64,000 bases of DNA from Sclerodactyla briareus (taxonomy: Eukaryota > Echinodermata > Holothuroidea > Dendrochirotida > Sclerodactylidae), in assembly GCA_026419785.1 (NCBI GenBank), contig JAODTK010005589.1, positions 186,001-250,000 of the forward strand, read 5' to 3'. A program made the position numbers and the translations under genes. Below the pieces are notes generated by a model. It did no database searches, had not been told where the DNA came from, and worked only from the letters and a program-made list of their open reading frames with translations. Positions 39,120-51,089 of this stretch are shown here, piece by piece. Numbering within the stretch: position 1 is the stretch's first letter; every line of letters begins with the position of its first letter.

Positions 39120-40250
39120 GACTGGTAGCGAATTCTGAAAGAAAATCGTCGATTGAATTAATGGAAATGATATAGGCTTCAAATTAGACAAAATTTTCAA
39201 CCGTACACTCTCCTGCCGCTGGGAAAAGAATTTTGTACGGCTCTCCGAATTTTTCCCATACGCTACGCGCCAGCCGACAGTAGTGCTTCGCTTCACACGG
39301 CAGTAGAACTATCAATCTTGCCTAGAACAAACGAGAAAGTGAAAGCGGAGAACGGATAGATTAATTTGTTTTCTCACGCTCCTCATTCCATACCATAGGA
39401 GGCCTATCAAGTTATTGACTCCACTCCTGTGTGTATGCTTTCAATCTAGGGAAGTCGAGAGGAAGTTGTTGCAAGGCGGTTCATAAGCTCTCAGGAAATA
39501 AATAAGTGTAATGACTACAGGGACGGGGGAAAATCTCGTCGGATGGTATATATCCGAGTTCATGGTATACGCGATTGTTCCATTTTCCCTATTGCACACC
39601 GTCTAACGTAATGTAAATATTAAGCAAGCAGTCAGTGAATGGATAGACCCGACACACATCGTACCGCCGACTGCCGATTCTCCCTTCGTATACGTCCAAT
39701 ACTGAGTGAATAGCGAACTCTAGTGGTGTTTTTTCCCTTATGCTGGTACCCACTGTAGAGTATTCATTTGCTATGACGTCCATATTCCACGGTGAATTTT
39801 TCAGTTGAGGTAATATGATAATTTTCGCTGGATCATCGAAGGTTGCAGAGATAAGTCTGTTCCGTAGCTTCGTAGCTGCAGCTACACACAATCGCCTAAC
39901 CTGTTCACATTGTTGATGGACCTATAGATGGTATTCCCGCATGAAGATCGAGTTCTGATCGTTATACCGGTCAAGTTCACCAGTGGCAACCCCCTGCTTG
40001 ATGTGTATTGGAACCAGATTACTGACATGATTCGTAACAGCAATTTTGTTTTGGGTAGGTACATTATTCACTACCGTCGTCTTGCATTATCGAGCTGGAT
40101 TTGTAATTCGGCGCAAACGATACGATTTCAAACTGTCAAAACTCATCATGAAACTCTGCTGACGTAGTCATCAGTATGGCGTACCTACAGGGGGTCAGAG
40201 GGACAGAATAGACTACCAGCTTGAATGTCATTATCATGATTCGAGGATAT
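39120..40250. other. Unique region with an open minus-strand frame
   Basis: At 39,589-39,891 the minus strand reads AATKLRNRLISATFDDPAKI and continues with protein-like composition, and an adjoining frame (39,882-40,064) precedes it. I recognise no domain; it may be a decayed coding fragment or chance. Confidence 0.25.
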
Positions 40251-41145
40251 CTTGTTTCACACTGGGGCTGGTAAAACGCTGTCCGCCCCCTCTGCCCCCC
40301 TCCACCTCCAACCCCTCTCGCGCGTGGCGGGGCCGTCCGCCTTGGCCAACTCGGGAGGGGGTGGGGTCAGCAATAAGGTGCAGGTGAACATTTCGGAGAG
40401 GGGGAGAGACTTAAAGAGATTCATTTGTAGCGCGCCTGCACGCGCCGGCGGATTTCTCTCTACGCCTGATGACCTCGGGTACTGCATCGACTCGACTCAC
40501 GGTACTGATCGACTCATGATCATGCAGACCCTAAGATATCATGCACGGGGGTTGAACTGAAACGCAGCAGGTTTTTGTCTAGCTGAATATACTAGCCTCT
40601 CTATATCATCTTGCATTGTCCTTCGAAATGTCCGTTTTTTTCTTATAGTGGGTAGCCCAGTCCACTATTCCAAATGGTCAGGGGCGACCCCACCCTTGTA
40701 TGACGTCACGAGAATCGTCCCCAAAGCATTTGATATCGCAGCGCGATCATCACATGATATATGCAATCCGATATTCCGCGAGTGATCATGTCATGATGCA
40801 ATGGTTATAGGCCCCTTTCGTCCATTATGCCTGGGAATGGGGAACGACAATGCCGCTCAGAACGATTGATGACCGCTCGAGCGGAAGAGCGATAATATCA
40901 TAACATTTTCTCGTGTTTGGTCAAAGATTGTACGGTCCGCATTCGCCCAGTAATCTCCCCCCCTCAAATTTGTCTTGGCCATTGTTCCGTTCGGTGTTTT
41001 CGTCCATATGCAGAATTCCTACTGCCGCACCACACCACGTTAAATTCATGTTGTTGTTCTAATAGAATATTTGCAATTCTCTGATTGCCTCAATTATAAT
41101 CTTTTTTTGGCAGACTATAGACGGCAGTCCCCATGGCTCTGAACC

Positions 41146-41193
41146 AGATGATATATATATATTTATATCATATATATATATATATATATATAG

Positions 41194-41226
<33 letters not shown>

Positions 41227-41260
41227 ATATTATATATATATATAATATATATATATATAA

Positions 41261-41295
<35 letters not shown>
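41146..41295. repeat. (TA)n tract, about 150 bases
   Basis: Near-continuous TA dinucleotides with phase breaks (TTATAT, GATATA). It is able to extrude cruciforms. Confidence 0.97.
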
Positions 41296-41298
<3 letters not shown>

Positions 41299-41342
41299 AT
41301 AACGTCTTCGGTTACAAAAACAAAATCAGGGCAAGGTCATAG

Positions 41343-41632
41343 ACACCGTGGCGTACGCAGAGAATTTTGGTCCCATGAGGATGGGGGGGGGGGGGTGAGG
41401 TTGTACTCAGGAAGAGCGCCCTCATATATGGCCTATGCCCTCACTCTTCCCTGTTGGCCAATAAGTAAAATTTAATGGGTCCTGGACTTATGCCTGCTGC
41501 AATATTTGCTAAATAACATCTGCAAAACTTCTCCTGAACTGCAAAAACTCAGTTTTTTGTGTTAACAATTTATCGATCACTTGGTCTGGAGTCTGTTTCC
41601 CCCCCCCCCACCACCGTGCGTACCACTGACGA
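41343..41632. mobile_element. Short element with GTGGCGTACGCA ends and inner poly-G
   Basis: The left end CACCGTGGCGTACGCAGAG is followed by a poly-G run. The right end has a poly-C run followed by CCACCGTGCGTACCACTGAC. The ends are inverted relative to each other, about 290 bases apart, and no coding is present. Confidence 0.6.
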
Positions 41633-42238
41633 CCACGAACTGCCCGACTTGTATCATCCCCATGATTGATCAACTTGGTGGTGAGCAATATCGTGTCGCA
41701 ACACGCCGGTGAATGGACGAATCCGTTTTATGAAACCACAGGAAGCAATATGGCCTATACGGTTAGCGATCTATTAAGGCCGTTCGGATTACACTTCATG
41801 AGATGATAATGACTGTGTCAAGGCATGATTGAACGACGGCAGTTCGAGTGAACGTTACGTGTGCAACGATCTTTCGAAACTACCCTGACGAAAATTACGA
41901 ACCTGCCAAATCCCCTATACATCAACAAGACATCGAAAACGTGGGATGTTATGAATTGGTTGCGTTTGCAACGGGTGGTGACAGTTTAAAAAAATGAGCC
42001 GTAACATATTGCTATGGGGGGAATCTCGCCTATTCCCCCGAACTGTTCATGGGTGATCGACGCCGTAACAATAAATGAACGGTTCTTTGCCGAGATTCGG
42101 CACACTGGAAGATCATTCAAGTGACTGTCTGCAAAATTCATAGGAATGTTGCATGGTGGTATAAAGTTTTTGCGGATCTCCGCTCCCCCATACTTGGTGG
42201 ATGCCCGTGCAAGGTCTGCCTTCGGTCGAGAGTAATTC

Positions 42239-42837
42239 AAGGACAACTGCAGGATGATTTATGACCGGGCTGATTAATAGCTGGCTAAAAAACTGAACTG
42301 CATCAGTCCAAACCGGAAGTTCATAGACTTGAACCGTTACGGTTATAGTCATTTGAAGTTTGTGTATCGTGAACATGTTATTGCGAAAGATCGGAATGCA
42401 TCCCATCAATGCATAATACATGATGTCATGCTTGCCACAACCTACAAACATTCTTACTTTTCTGTTGAAATTCAAACATTAATCCACTTCGAAAAGCATT
42501 CAGTCTATGAGGGAGGATCGCTGTGATGGGTTGGTAGATGTTGAGGGTTACTTTGGTTGGAGAACGACAACAGAAATTGTGCTAAATTGACTATTCAACG
42601 AAATGAAAAAAATCAAATACATATATCGTTTTCATGTTTGTCCATGCGTGACCGTCATTGATATTGCGGCCAATTGGATTTCTTCCAATTGATCTACTCA
42701 ATAGCCCAAACTTTGAAATGCCAACTTGTAACTCCACATAGGAACATCGTATTGAAATGGGGTTGGTTTGGAACCTATAGATACAATTTTCATTCTCCCC
42801 GTATAACTCTGTTGTATCTGAGCCTGCAGTTGTCCTT
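42239..42837. mobile_element. MITE family M1, copy 2, with perfect 15-bp terminal inverted repeats
   Basis: The left terminus AAGGACAACTGCAGG (42,239-42,253) and right terminus CCTGCAGTTGTCCTT (42,823-42,837) are exact reverse complements. The 599-base element has no conserved reading frame and is shared with 35,624-36,211. No clear target duplication is seen at the flanks, so the superfamily is undetermined. Confidence 0.9.
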
Positions 42838-43009
42838 TAGCATTATTCGGGTCACTAGAGTCAATCATTCATATGTTGAACACGATGATTCATGGACATG
42901 GATGTGATCGACCTTCGGTCCCGAGATGTCAGGGAGAGAAGAGGTGACAGTAGGTCACCCATTGTGTCTAATTTGCGTAATTATGATGGTGACTTCTTCC
43001 TAGTCTACG

Positions 43010-43290
43010 GAGTGCGAAACGTAACAAAAATCATTGAAGTTGGAATCAACCCAGCGAAAAAAAGAATCAACCCATCGAAAAACAGAAATAACCCACGAAA
43101 AAAAATCCAAGCCTTCAAAGAGAGAATCAACACATGAAAATAGAATCAACCTATCCAAACGATAACATCATACGTCATATATCCTCCATGACCTCCACCT
43201 CAACAGGACTTTCAAATTGGTAGCTCTCCTTGCTCCTTTAAGTGTCATACACTCCGCGCAGTCCTGGTGCGCGTAGTGTAAACTAAATAT
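43010..43290 (+). repeat. Repeat family R3, copy 1 (AATCAACCCATCGAAAAA units)
   Basis: GAGTGCGAAACGTAACAAAA is followed by five or six units of about 19-20 bases (GAATCAACCCATCGAAAAA), then CAAGCCTTCAAAGA and, further on, CTTTAAGTGTCATACACTCC and GGTGCGCGTAGTGTAA. The same order occurs inverted at 46,185-46,470. Confidence 0.82.
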
Positions 43291-44059
43291 CATAGAATCT
43301 ACTCAGGCCATCAGGATTTGTAACGTCCATCCCGCGTCAGTGAATTCCCTTTGAAGGGTGATCTGTGATCTGAATGCAAGCTAACGTTGGTAGTTTTGCC
43401 ATGTTCTTCCGGCTGATAGATATTTTTCGGAGAAAGATTTCTGGGATTGGTGCTGTCAGGCGAGGAGCTGTTTTTGTTTCTTGCCCGCTGCACTTCTATT
43501 TTTGTAAATGGTAATTGGGCAAATCCCGTTTTTATTCATGGAAAGCGAAATGTCCTCACATGGCATCGATCACACTCGGGCGATTAAGTGTATTTTTGTG
43601 TCCCTTTCTACTGTATTGTTCAGGCGAGGCATGGAAAGATATGCTCTTAGTACGTTCCTTCTATGTTGTCTGATTATCTCTATAAATGAGGCTCTCTGTA
43701 GGGTCCCTATGGAGTTCTACACGTATGTCAGGGTGTTTTATCGCACATTTTAGCTCGTTAACATGGCACAAAATATCCTTCATTTGGATCTATGTCACGT
43801 GCCTGTTTTAGTTTTCAGACATTACATAACCAAGAATTAAGACTCAGATAGCCGCACCATAACTTGATTTCCTTACCTGTATTTAGTCTGTCCTTAATCC
43901 ATTCAGAAAGGCAGTGGGCGGCGGAAGCCACAGAGTTAGGGGGGGGGGACGGGGACGCAGACCGACGTTTGAATGGCTTCATGTTTGTTCATCTTGAGTC
44001 GGAGCGCCACCATTTGTGGCGCGGAGCGTGTTTTGAAATATGGCCGGAACGGCACTTTC

Positions 44060-45480
44060 TGAGCGTTGTGGGCTATATTTACCCAGTCATGAAACTAAGT
44101 CCAGTCTGCAAAATCGTATTTATTAGGAATCAAGGTTTCAAATCTGGTATTGTTTTATCGCACATATCTGTAGCAATTTCTGCAAGTTACAGTATACATT
44201 GATACATAATCTGCTGTTTTGGTTCTTTTATTTGAAACGTACGTACCACTAAGCCTTACTGCAAGATATAATGATACCGTCATTCCCAGACATGTCATTT
44301 GGGGTAATTTCTCTTAGAAAGGATACTCGTGTCCACATTGATTCACACTGTTATAATCTATTGTCTAGATTCCTCATGTTCCGGAGATCGATTATGATAG
44401 TTTGATTGTCGATTTTGGTGTTGATTTTCAAATTTCATCTGGTCAAAGTTTTAGGGGGACGGTCCCCCACAATTTTTTTTTTTTTTTTGGGGGGGGGGGG
44501 GGTGGCCTTGCGCCGTCTCTGCAAAAAGGTACATAATTCACATCCCAGGCCATAGTACTTTATTATTATTAACCACGCTCTTTTACTTTCACTGTCCGTA
44601 GTTGTACAGCATGTTGAAAAGATTACAGAATGACCAGCAATCACTCGATTCTACATGTATAACACAAGTGAGTTCATACAAGTGCCAAATAGGCCAGTAT
44701 CGCACGCATGCACCTGTGCCTGTCAGGGATGCGGAGGCGGGTGGTGGCAAGTCCCCGACAGAGTGGTCCTGACTGATCAATTTCGAATCTTCACCCTACC
44801 CTCTACGCCAACACCTGCTTTTTTATTGTTTTGTTGTGGTTGTTGCCGGGTCAGCAAAACGTAAGTGGAGACTCTTCGGGAAGGAGGTTCCCCTCCCCAA
44901 CAGAATTGTAACATTGATCTCTTCAGGGCCATTCCAAAGATATCCTTGACTTGTACAGCCTATTTTACAGTTTGTATCGTTTGTATGATTAATAGGAGGA
45001 TGTAAATACTGATCATAAACTTAAGGCGAAGAATAAGATATTAGATGTGAGGCGCGCGAATTTCAGCTGTAGTATACGAATTTTTCCCCAGGCCTATAGT
45101 TGGAAATAATAATACTGTCGGGCAATCGCACTCGTCCGAGTGTTTAAATTTTAGCCTACTCTATCGGGCTACCGAACAAATGGGAAATATTCCCTGACGG
45201 GGGGGGGGGGGGGGGGGTAGGTCCCTCCTGTCCACCCCGCTAAGCGCCTCTGTGCACTGCCTAGGCCACCTCCATAGCTCACCATGCATGCATATGAACG
45301 GGATGTACCGTGGCCAAGGTGCTGGGTTGGCGTGGAATTCGTTCCAATACAAAATAGGCCACCTGTGTGTTCTGTGTTATCGCACTCGTTATTACGTATT
45401 TTTTTCCTGTTAAATGAGAGTCCAATTGTAAGTACATGTAGTGTTGTTTCAGTTGTTCACTCTACGATTTAATCCAGTAA
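44060..45480. other. Gene-free stretch with poly-G/poly-T
   Basis: There is a T run directly joined to a G run at about 44,475-44,502 and a G run at 45,200-45,218. No coding signature. Confidence 0.4.
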
Positions 45481-45519
45481 TCGTGTTAGATAGCCTACTG
45501 TTACTCTTATTCTCTGACT

Positions 45520-45850
45520 ACCACTCTCTTCGCATCCACCCCCCTACGTCCACTCACTCTATTTACATTTTACATACCTCCACACCCACCCCATCCATCT
45601 CCGCCACCGACCTCCTTTACACTCCGCTATTTACACACTTTCTCACACTCCCCTATCAAACACCATAACCACCCTCCCCTCCTCATCACATTCATCTTCA
45701 CCATTTTTTATACCGTTTTTCTATTCGCACGCGCCTCATTCCCCTCCCCTCCACCCTCCTTTACATTCCACTGTATTAAAACACACTTTCCTCTCCCCTC
45801 TCATTCATCTCCTCCACCTCCTTCACACTCATTCTATTTACACATAATGC
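45520..45850. repeat. C/T-rich, G-poor tract
   Basis: About 330 bases of CTCC, CACC and TTCAC permutations with very few Gs. It is low-complexity pyrimidine-rich DNA on the plus strand. Confidence 0.75.
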
Positions 45851-46079
45851 TCCCCGATGCTATATATTTCAAGGGGCTAGAGATACTGATACGGGTGTAT
45901 AATCCTCCTGCCTCGACAGCACGATCCAACATTTCCTAAAATGTGCTACTAGCCATATGGCAAAAAACTGCCGATGTTAATGTGCACTCATCCTTTGGAA
46001 GAGGTAAACAATATTGTGACAGCCGTCGCGGAATCATTACGCAGTACATTCCCGCTGTTCCTTACATTCACTTCTGGTT

Positions 46080-46170
46080 TTTGACACCCTGTTCTGTTTC
46101 CGACACCTTGATTCTGGTTTGAACACCCTGTTTCTGTTTGGGACGTATTGTTTCCAATCCGATGGTCTGA
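46080..46170. repeat. 20-bp minisatellite, about four units
   Basis: TTCTGTTTCCGACACCTTGA-like units differing by a few bases, adjoining the R3 copy. Confidence 0.75.
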
Positions 46171-46184
46171 TTCGTCTTGAGATT

Positions 46185-46470
46185 TTGTTACACTCCGCGC
46201 ACCAGGGACTTGCGGGAGGAGCGTATCACACTTAAAGAAGCACGGATATACATCAAAAATCCTGGTAAAAGGTGAAAAAGGGAAGGTCCTGGAGTTATCA
46301 TATGACATTCTGATTCTTGTTCGGATAGAGCTGATTCCGCTTTTCAGTGGGTTGAATATTTCTTTGAAGGCTTGATGTGTTTTCGATGGGGTTGGTTCTT
46401 TTTTCGATGGTTGATTCTTTTTTCGATGGATTGATTTCAACTTTGATGGATTTTGTTACGTTTCGCGCTT
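46185..46470 (-). repeat. Repeat family R3, copy 2, inverted
   Basis: On the minus strand: GCGCGAAACGTAACAAAATC, ATCAATCCATCGAAAAAAGA units, CATCAAGCCTTCAAAGAAAT, then CTTTAAGTGTGATACGCTCC and GGTGCGCGGAGTGTAAC. It carries the same landmarks and order as the copy at 43,010-43,290, 3.2 kb away. Confidence 0.82.
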
Positions 46471-47079
46471 CGTACTAGTCGTGACTTTGGTAATTGCCAG
46501 GTAGATTAACACAAACGGTTCGGGTTCTGTTAGGGTGTTGTGTGACGTTGTGAAGAGCTCCTTCGACTTTGTCTGCCTACCTGCAGGTTAATTACCACGC
46601 ACCATTAGGCTGTTTTGTTATGTCTCTTTTCAACAAACTTGGTAGCCTTTGTTTTTATGAGGGCCCAGAGAAGGATCATTGATGACCCTGTCCGACTACA
46701 TCCCAAAAAGAAGAATACACAGATGCCTGAAGATTTCGACCACATTCCTTTGTCAACTCCAATCCCAATAACTTTGAAGTGGGGTTGCCGGGTTGGTTAC
46801 TGTTTAGCGTATAAACCTCTCTGCTGTGCTTTGTCTGGTATCTCTGGGTTCTCCCCTTCGACCTCTCAGATCAAAATGGATGATACGAAACTAGATACTA
46901 AAGGAAACAACCACGGATCGCGATACAGACGGAGACAGGTTAGATAACCCAATTGTTTCCTCTCGCTGTGTGATACAGTGGATTCCTGCGGGGGTTACTG
47001 GGGTTGTTACGGGATATTCTGCACAGCAGTAGTTGCGACAGTCCGTTGCATTTGAACTTCCGACTCCTTAGGCCCGAGG

Positions 47080-47310
47080 GAAGTGGTCGGAGTCCTGGAG
47101 TTCACTGAGGGACCTTTCGATGGGGACGTAAAAAGGCTGGTCCCGGGAAGAGGTTGGGATTGGTACATTCTGCCTCGTGTAACATACGAGCATTCGAGAG
47201 AGGGAGGCGAGTTATCGACGGTTTGCTCATCACGATCAATACGGCCAGGGTTTCTTGATGAGCTCAATGGGCTTCATGAACCGTACACCAAATCCAGTCT
47301 TGACTTGTTT
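47080..47310 (+). repeat. Interspersed repeat family R2, copy 3
   Basis: GTCCTGGAGTTCACTGAGGG, GGTCCCGGGAAGAGG and ATCAATACGGCCAGGGTTTC then TTGATGAGC...CATGAACCG. Confidence 0.65.
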
Positions 47311-48313
47311 AACACTATGCAGAAACATAGGAGCATACAAAGAACAGGCACAAGGTTAACGCAGCGTGGTTTGAAGTGGGTCTGAAGAAATTCCACCATC
47401 CGCCAAAACACGGCCCTATACAGGAAAACACTCAATTCCTTCAAAGTGAAACTAGAGATCTCGACACGACGGTGTCTGGGCCAAACAAAAGACAATGGCA
47501 ACAACGTTATTAACAGTGACGCCTATAATTATTTCCATGCTACTTGTTTTGCTCAAGCTCTAGCTCGTATTCAACGCTCCAGTGTAACAATGTGGTCGTC
47601 TAGCCACTTTTCCACATAATACAACAAGGACGCAACTCTGCATGCGATTCGTTGCCATGTATATGGGAAAATTGATGTATGTTCTTGAATTCTCGGGGAA
47701 CATACAAATATTTTCGAAATGACGAAAAAAACTAACATATTTTTGATATTTTATGCATCGCAACTTTCATAGAACTTCATAGAACATATTCCCAAATATG
47801 GATATTATGGTTGTTTTCTCATTGTTGTGGCCTTCGGAAAATTCCCGCGTCAGCACAGTAATTCTCCAACACATTGTCGATTGTCTTGGATGGGCGTGGC
47901 CACGGCTTGGGCCCGCCAATTTGCACGAGTCTCGCAATTTTTATTAGATTATCAAATTTTCAAGGATATGTAGACGACATCTGGCCCTAACAAAGGTGGG
48001 GACATTTTTAGGCATCGTAGATCAAATTGGAATAATTTATTCGTTCTCAACTTCTCGGAATTGAACGAAACTTGGATGCACTGTCCAAACTTTATACATG
48101 CTTGCTTTTCAGTATGTGAGGAGTAACCGTCTCTAATCTTCATCTTCCACCTTCAATTACTTTGACTGAACGTGCGAAGTTATTATTATTATTAATATTG
48201 ATTCCTTGACGAATCGGAGAAGCTATGCAGTTCATGTCCAGTTTGTTTTTGTGTATGTGTGTAATTGTGTGTGGGTGTGTTGTGTATGTATGTATGTATG
48301 TGTATGAACGCCT

Positions 48314-49380
48314 GGCTTGTGAACACGAATACTCGACCCCACCTGGATTGGTGAAGCTCATACTCGGCATTTGGTTTTCCCACTGTGATACATGAAACCT
48401 ATTGTTTTGGGGTCAGGTCAGAGGTCATCTGAGGTCACCAGAGGTCAAAGTCTGAAACCTTGTGAACACGATAAGTCCAGACAGGTTGGTCTGATCGGGT
48501 TCAAATCTGGTGTGTAGCTTTCTTATGGGGAGTACAGGAACCCTATTGTATTTGATATAGGTCGGGAGTGGAATTTTGGTCAAAAATAGGAAATTTGAAA
48601 ATCAATACTTGGCCAATTTTGGCTTGTGAACACGAATACTCGACCCCACCTGGATGGATGGAGCTCATACTTGATATGTGTGTTCGCCATGATGAGTACA
48701 TGAAACCTATTGTTTTGGGGTCAGGTCAGAGGTCATCTGATGTCGCCAGAGGTCAAAGTCTGAAACCTTGTGAACACGATAAGTCCAGAATGGTTGGTCT
48801 GATCGGGTTCAAATTTTGGTGTGAAGCTTCTCATGGAGAGTACAGGTAACCTATTGTTTTTGGTATAGGTAGGGGTGAATTTTGGTCAAGATAGAAAATT
48901 TGTGAAAAATCAACAATTTGGCCAATTTTGGCTTGTGAACACGAATACTCGACCCCACTTGAGGGATGATCTTATACTTGGTAATTGTGTTCCCCATGAT
49001 GAGTACATGAAACCTATTGTTTTGGGGTCAGGTCAGAGGTCATCTGAGGTCACCAGAGGTCAAAGTCTGAAACCTTGTGAACACGATAAGTCCAGACAGG
49101 TTGGTCTGATCGGGTTCAAAATTTGGTGTGTAGCTTTCTTATGGGGAGTACAGGAACCCTATTGTTTTTGGTATAGGTAGGGGTGAATTTTGGTCAAGAT
49201 AGAAAATTTGTGAAAAATCAACAATTTGGCCAATTTTGGCTTGTGAACACGAATACTCGACCCCACCTGGATGGATGGAGCTCATACTTGATATGTGTGT
49301 TCGCCATGATGAGTACATGAAACCTATTGTTTTGGGGTCAGGTCAGAGGTCATCTGATGTCGCCAGAGGTCAAAGTCCTG
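48314..49380 (+). repeat. Satellite array, 307-bp monomer, 614-bp higher-order dimer, with AGGTCA clusters
   Basis: The landmark GGCTTGTGAACACGAATACT starts at 48,314, 48,621, 48,930 and 49,238. Each monomer has GGTCAGGTCAGAGGTCATCT. Monomers 1 and 3 continue GAGGTCACCAGAGGTCAAAG (four AGGTCA sites, spaced 1, 4 and 4 bases), while monomers 2 and 4 have GATGTCGCCAGAGGTCAAAG (three sites). Monomers 2 and 4 also share TTGATATGTGTGTTCGCC, so the array alternates as a dimer. Confidence 0.95.
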
Positions 49381-49399
49381 AGTCCTTGAATCATTGGGT

Positions 49400-50385
49400 G
49401 TAGTCTATCTATCAAGAGTATTTGTCAGACCTTAGTTTTCCCACAATGAGCTGGTACAATCTCCATTTGTCCTTGAGTCTGGCTATAGTTTCAGGAAGAG
49501 CGAGGAAATCACTAAGCCTTTTGGCTTTCTGGTTATCTTATTTCTTATGACAGTAGTAGTATAGTAGTAGTAGTAGTATATAGTCCTACCACACTATATT
49601 CTCTTCACATTATAGTTAGAAAAATCTTCGATAGATGTGTGTTAGGCCTATACAGTGATCAATTCTTAACACCGTTTTTCACATGGTTCTAACTAGCGTG
49701 ACTGGCTAGTAATCGATATCCACTAGTGTCGTTAGAGCGGCACGGAAGGGGTGGAGAAACGAGTTATATGCAGACTGCAGTCATTAGTTCATGAATTGGT
49801 ACCCCATCATCTAACCGAATCCGGACAGTGTTTAGTATGGTCCCTACTCGCCGAGAACAGATTTTATTCATCTTCTATTTTTAGGGCCCAGCAAGGATCA
49901 GACCTGGATACTGCACCTTATTGTCAGGTGCGAGTCGTTACATGTGTCACTTGACAAGGCAATGCCTCTTCGGTGGAACCGTCCATTGGGGGTTGGGGTG
50001 ATCACACTCATGCAGACGGGACTACCCCTCGTTTGTCCCGTTCCCTCCCTTGAGCTGAGAAACCAGCGAAAAGGCAACAGGCACCATTTTCAAAAGGCCG
50101 ACGCTCTCACAATTGTGCCAACCATGCACCCGCGGTGCCATGTGGGTACCATATGGGTTATTCGCCTCCTATACTACGCTTCCGGTAGGTACGAACGACT
50201 GAGGACCCGAACACTCAGTGTCATATATGGGTCCTCTGATGAAGGATCGTACCAGCCCTCTTCGTCTGTGGTACCTATAATAAAGACATTTGAGGGCATA
50301 AGCCTATAACCTGCCACTCTTAATAGCCCACCGCGACTATTAAACGACATGGTTCTACCTTTGGGAACATACTGTACCCCTAAAC
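49400..50385. other. No recognised gene; short (AGT)n tract
   Basis: An AGT trinucleotide run lies at about 49,552-49,580. The 121-codon plus-strand frame at 49,944-50,309 has no recognised motif. Confidence 0.35.
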
Positions 50386-50388
50386 GCA

Positions 50389-50389
<1 letters not shown>

Positions 50390-50454
<65 letters not shown>
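50390..50454. repeat. 65-base poly-G tract
   Basis: Uninterrupted Gs followed by TGTGTGGGGGGG. It is the longest homopolymer in the window. Confidence 0.97.
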
Positions 50455-50455
<1 letters not shown>

Positions 50456-51002
50456 GTGTGGGGGGGGTGTATGCCATACTGTATTAGGTTCCACTATCCA
50501 CCAACCAACCAAGTTCCCTCTCCTGCAGTCTACTGACCTCCGAGATTCGAATATCTAGAGGATTACCCGCGGCGCCTTATAGTGATATCCACCGGATCCT
50601 TCCGCAAAGGATTCCGTAACAGATATAGTTTTTGTAGGCACTGATTGTAATCTTTCTTAAAATTTTTCATAAATTATTTGGATTCTGAGTAGAAGTGTGG
50701 AACTCCGGTCACATTATTGTTTTCTCGCACAAGAATGATTAGTACTAATTTACATATTCCCTGTTCGAAAGCTAATGTAAAAAGGCGAGAAATGTGAATC
50801 GTGCAATCCGTTAATTTGATTGGTTGATTAGATAAACTTTGCGTAAGCATTCGTAGTTGAAAAATGGGGTCGAAAAAAAAACAACTCGCAGCGAACGTTT
50901 ACTCCAAAACCAATTTTTTTCCACCTGCCACTGTCTATGTTACAGTTTCTGGATGCGACTTTGAGGCTCGTCCTTGCCCCCACCTTCACGATGCCGAGGC
51001 TA

Positions 51003-51082
51003 CAGGAGGACGAGAGAACGCCTGGGGTCGTCGAGAGAGCGCCTGGGGTCGTCGAGAGAGCGCCTGGGGTCGTCGAGAAGGG
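51003..51082. repeat. 21-bp minisatellite, about three units
   Basis: TCGTCGAGAGAGCGCCTGGGG units keep a reading frame of seven residues per repeat, but the surrounding frame has no recognisable protein. Confidence 0.85.
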
Positions 51083-51089
51083 CGAGAAA

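Noticed and set aside
38278-39296. Open frames up to 153 codons rich in W, G, P and H
   Set aside because: They are products of a self-complementary minisatellite that is open on both strands.
41133-41342. 69-codon frame of Ile/Tyr repeats
   Set aside because: A translation of a (TA)n tract.
46861-46944. First exon MDDTKLDTKGNNHGSRYRRR with a GT after it
   Set aside because: No family match, weak donor context, and no downstream exon. I considered an SLCO N-terminus, but it does not fit.
48415-48447. A functional nuclear-receptor enhancer
   Set aside because: The geometry is striking, but sequence alone cannot show binding or regulation, so it is reported as a repeat property only.
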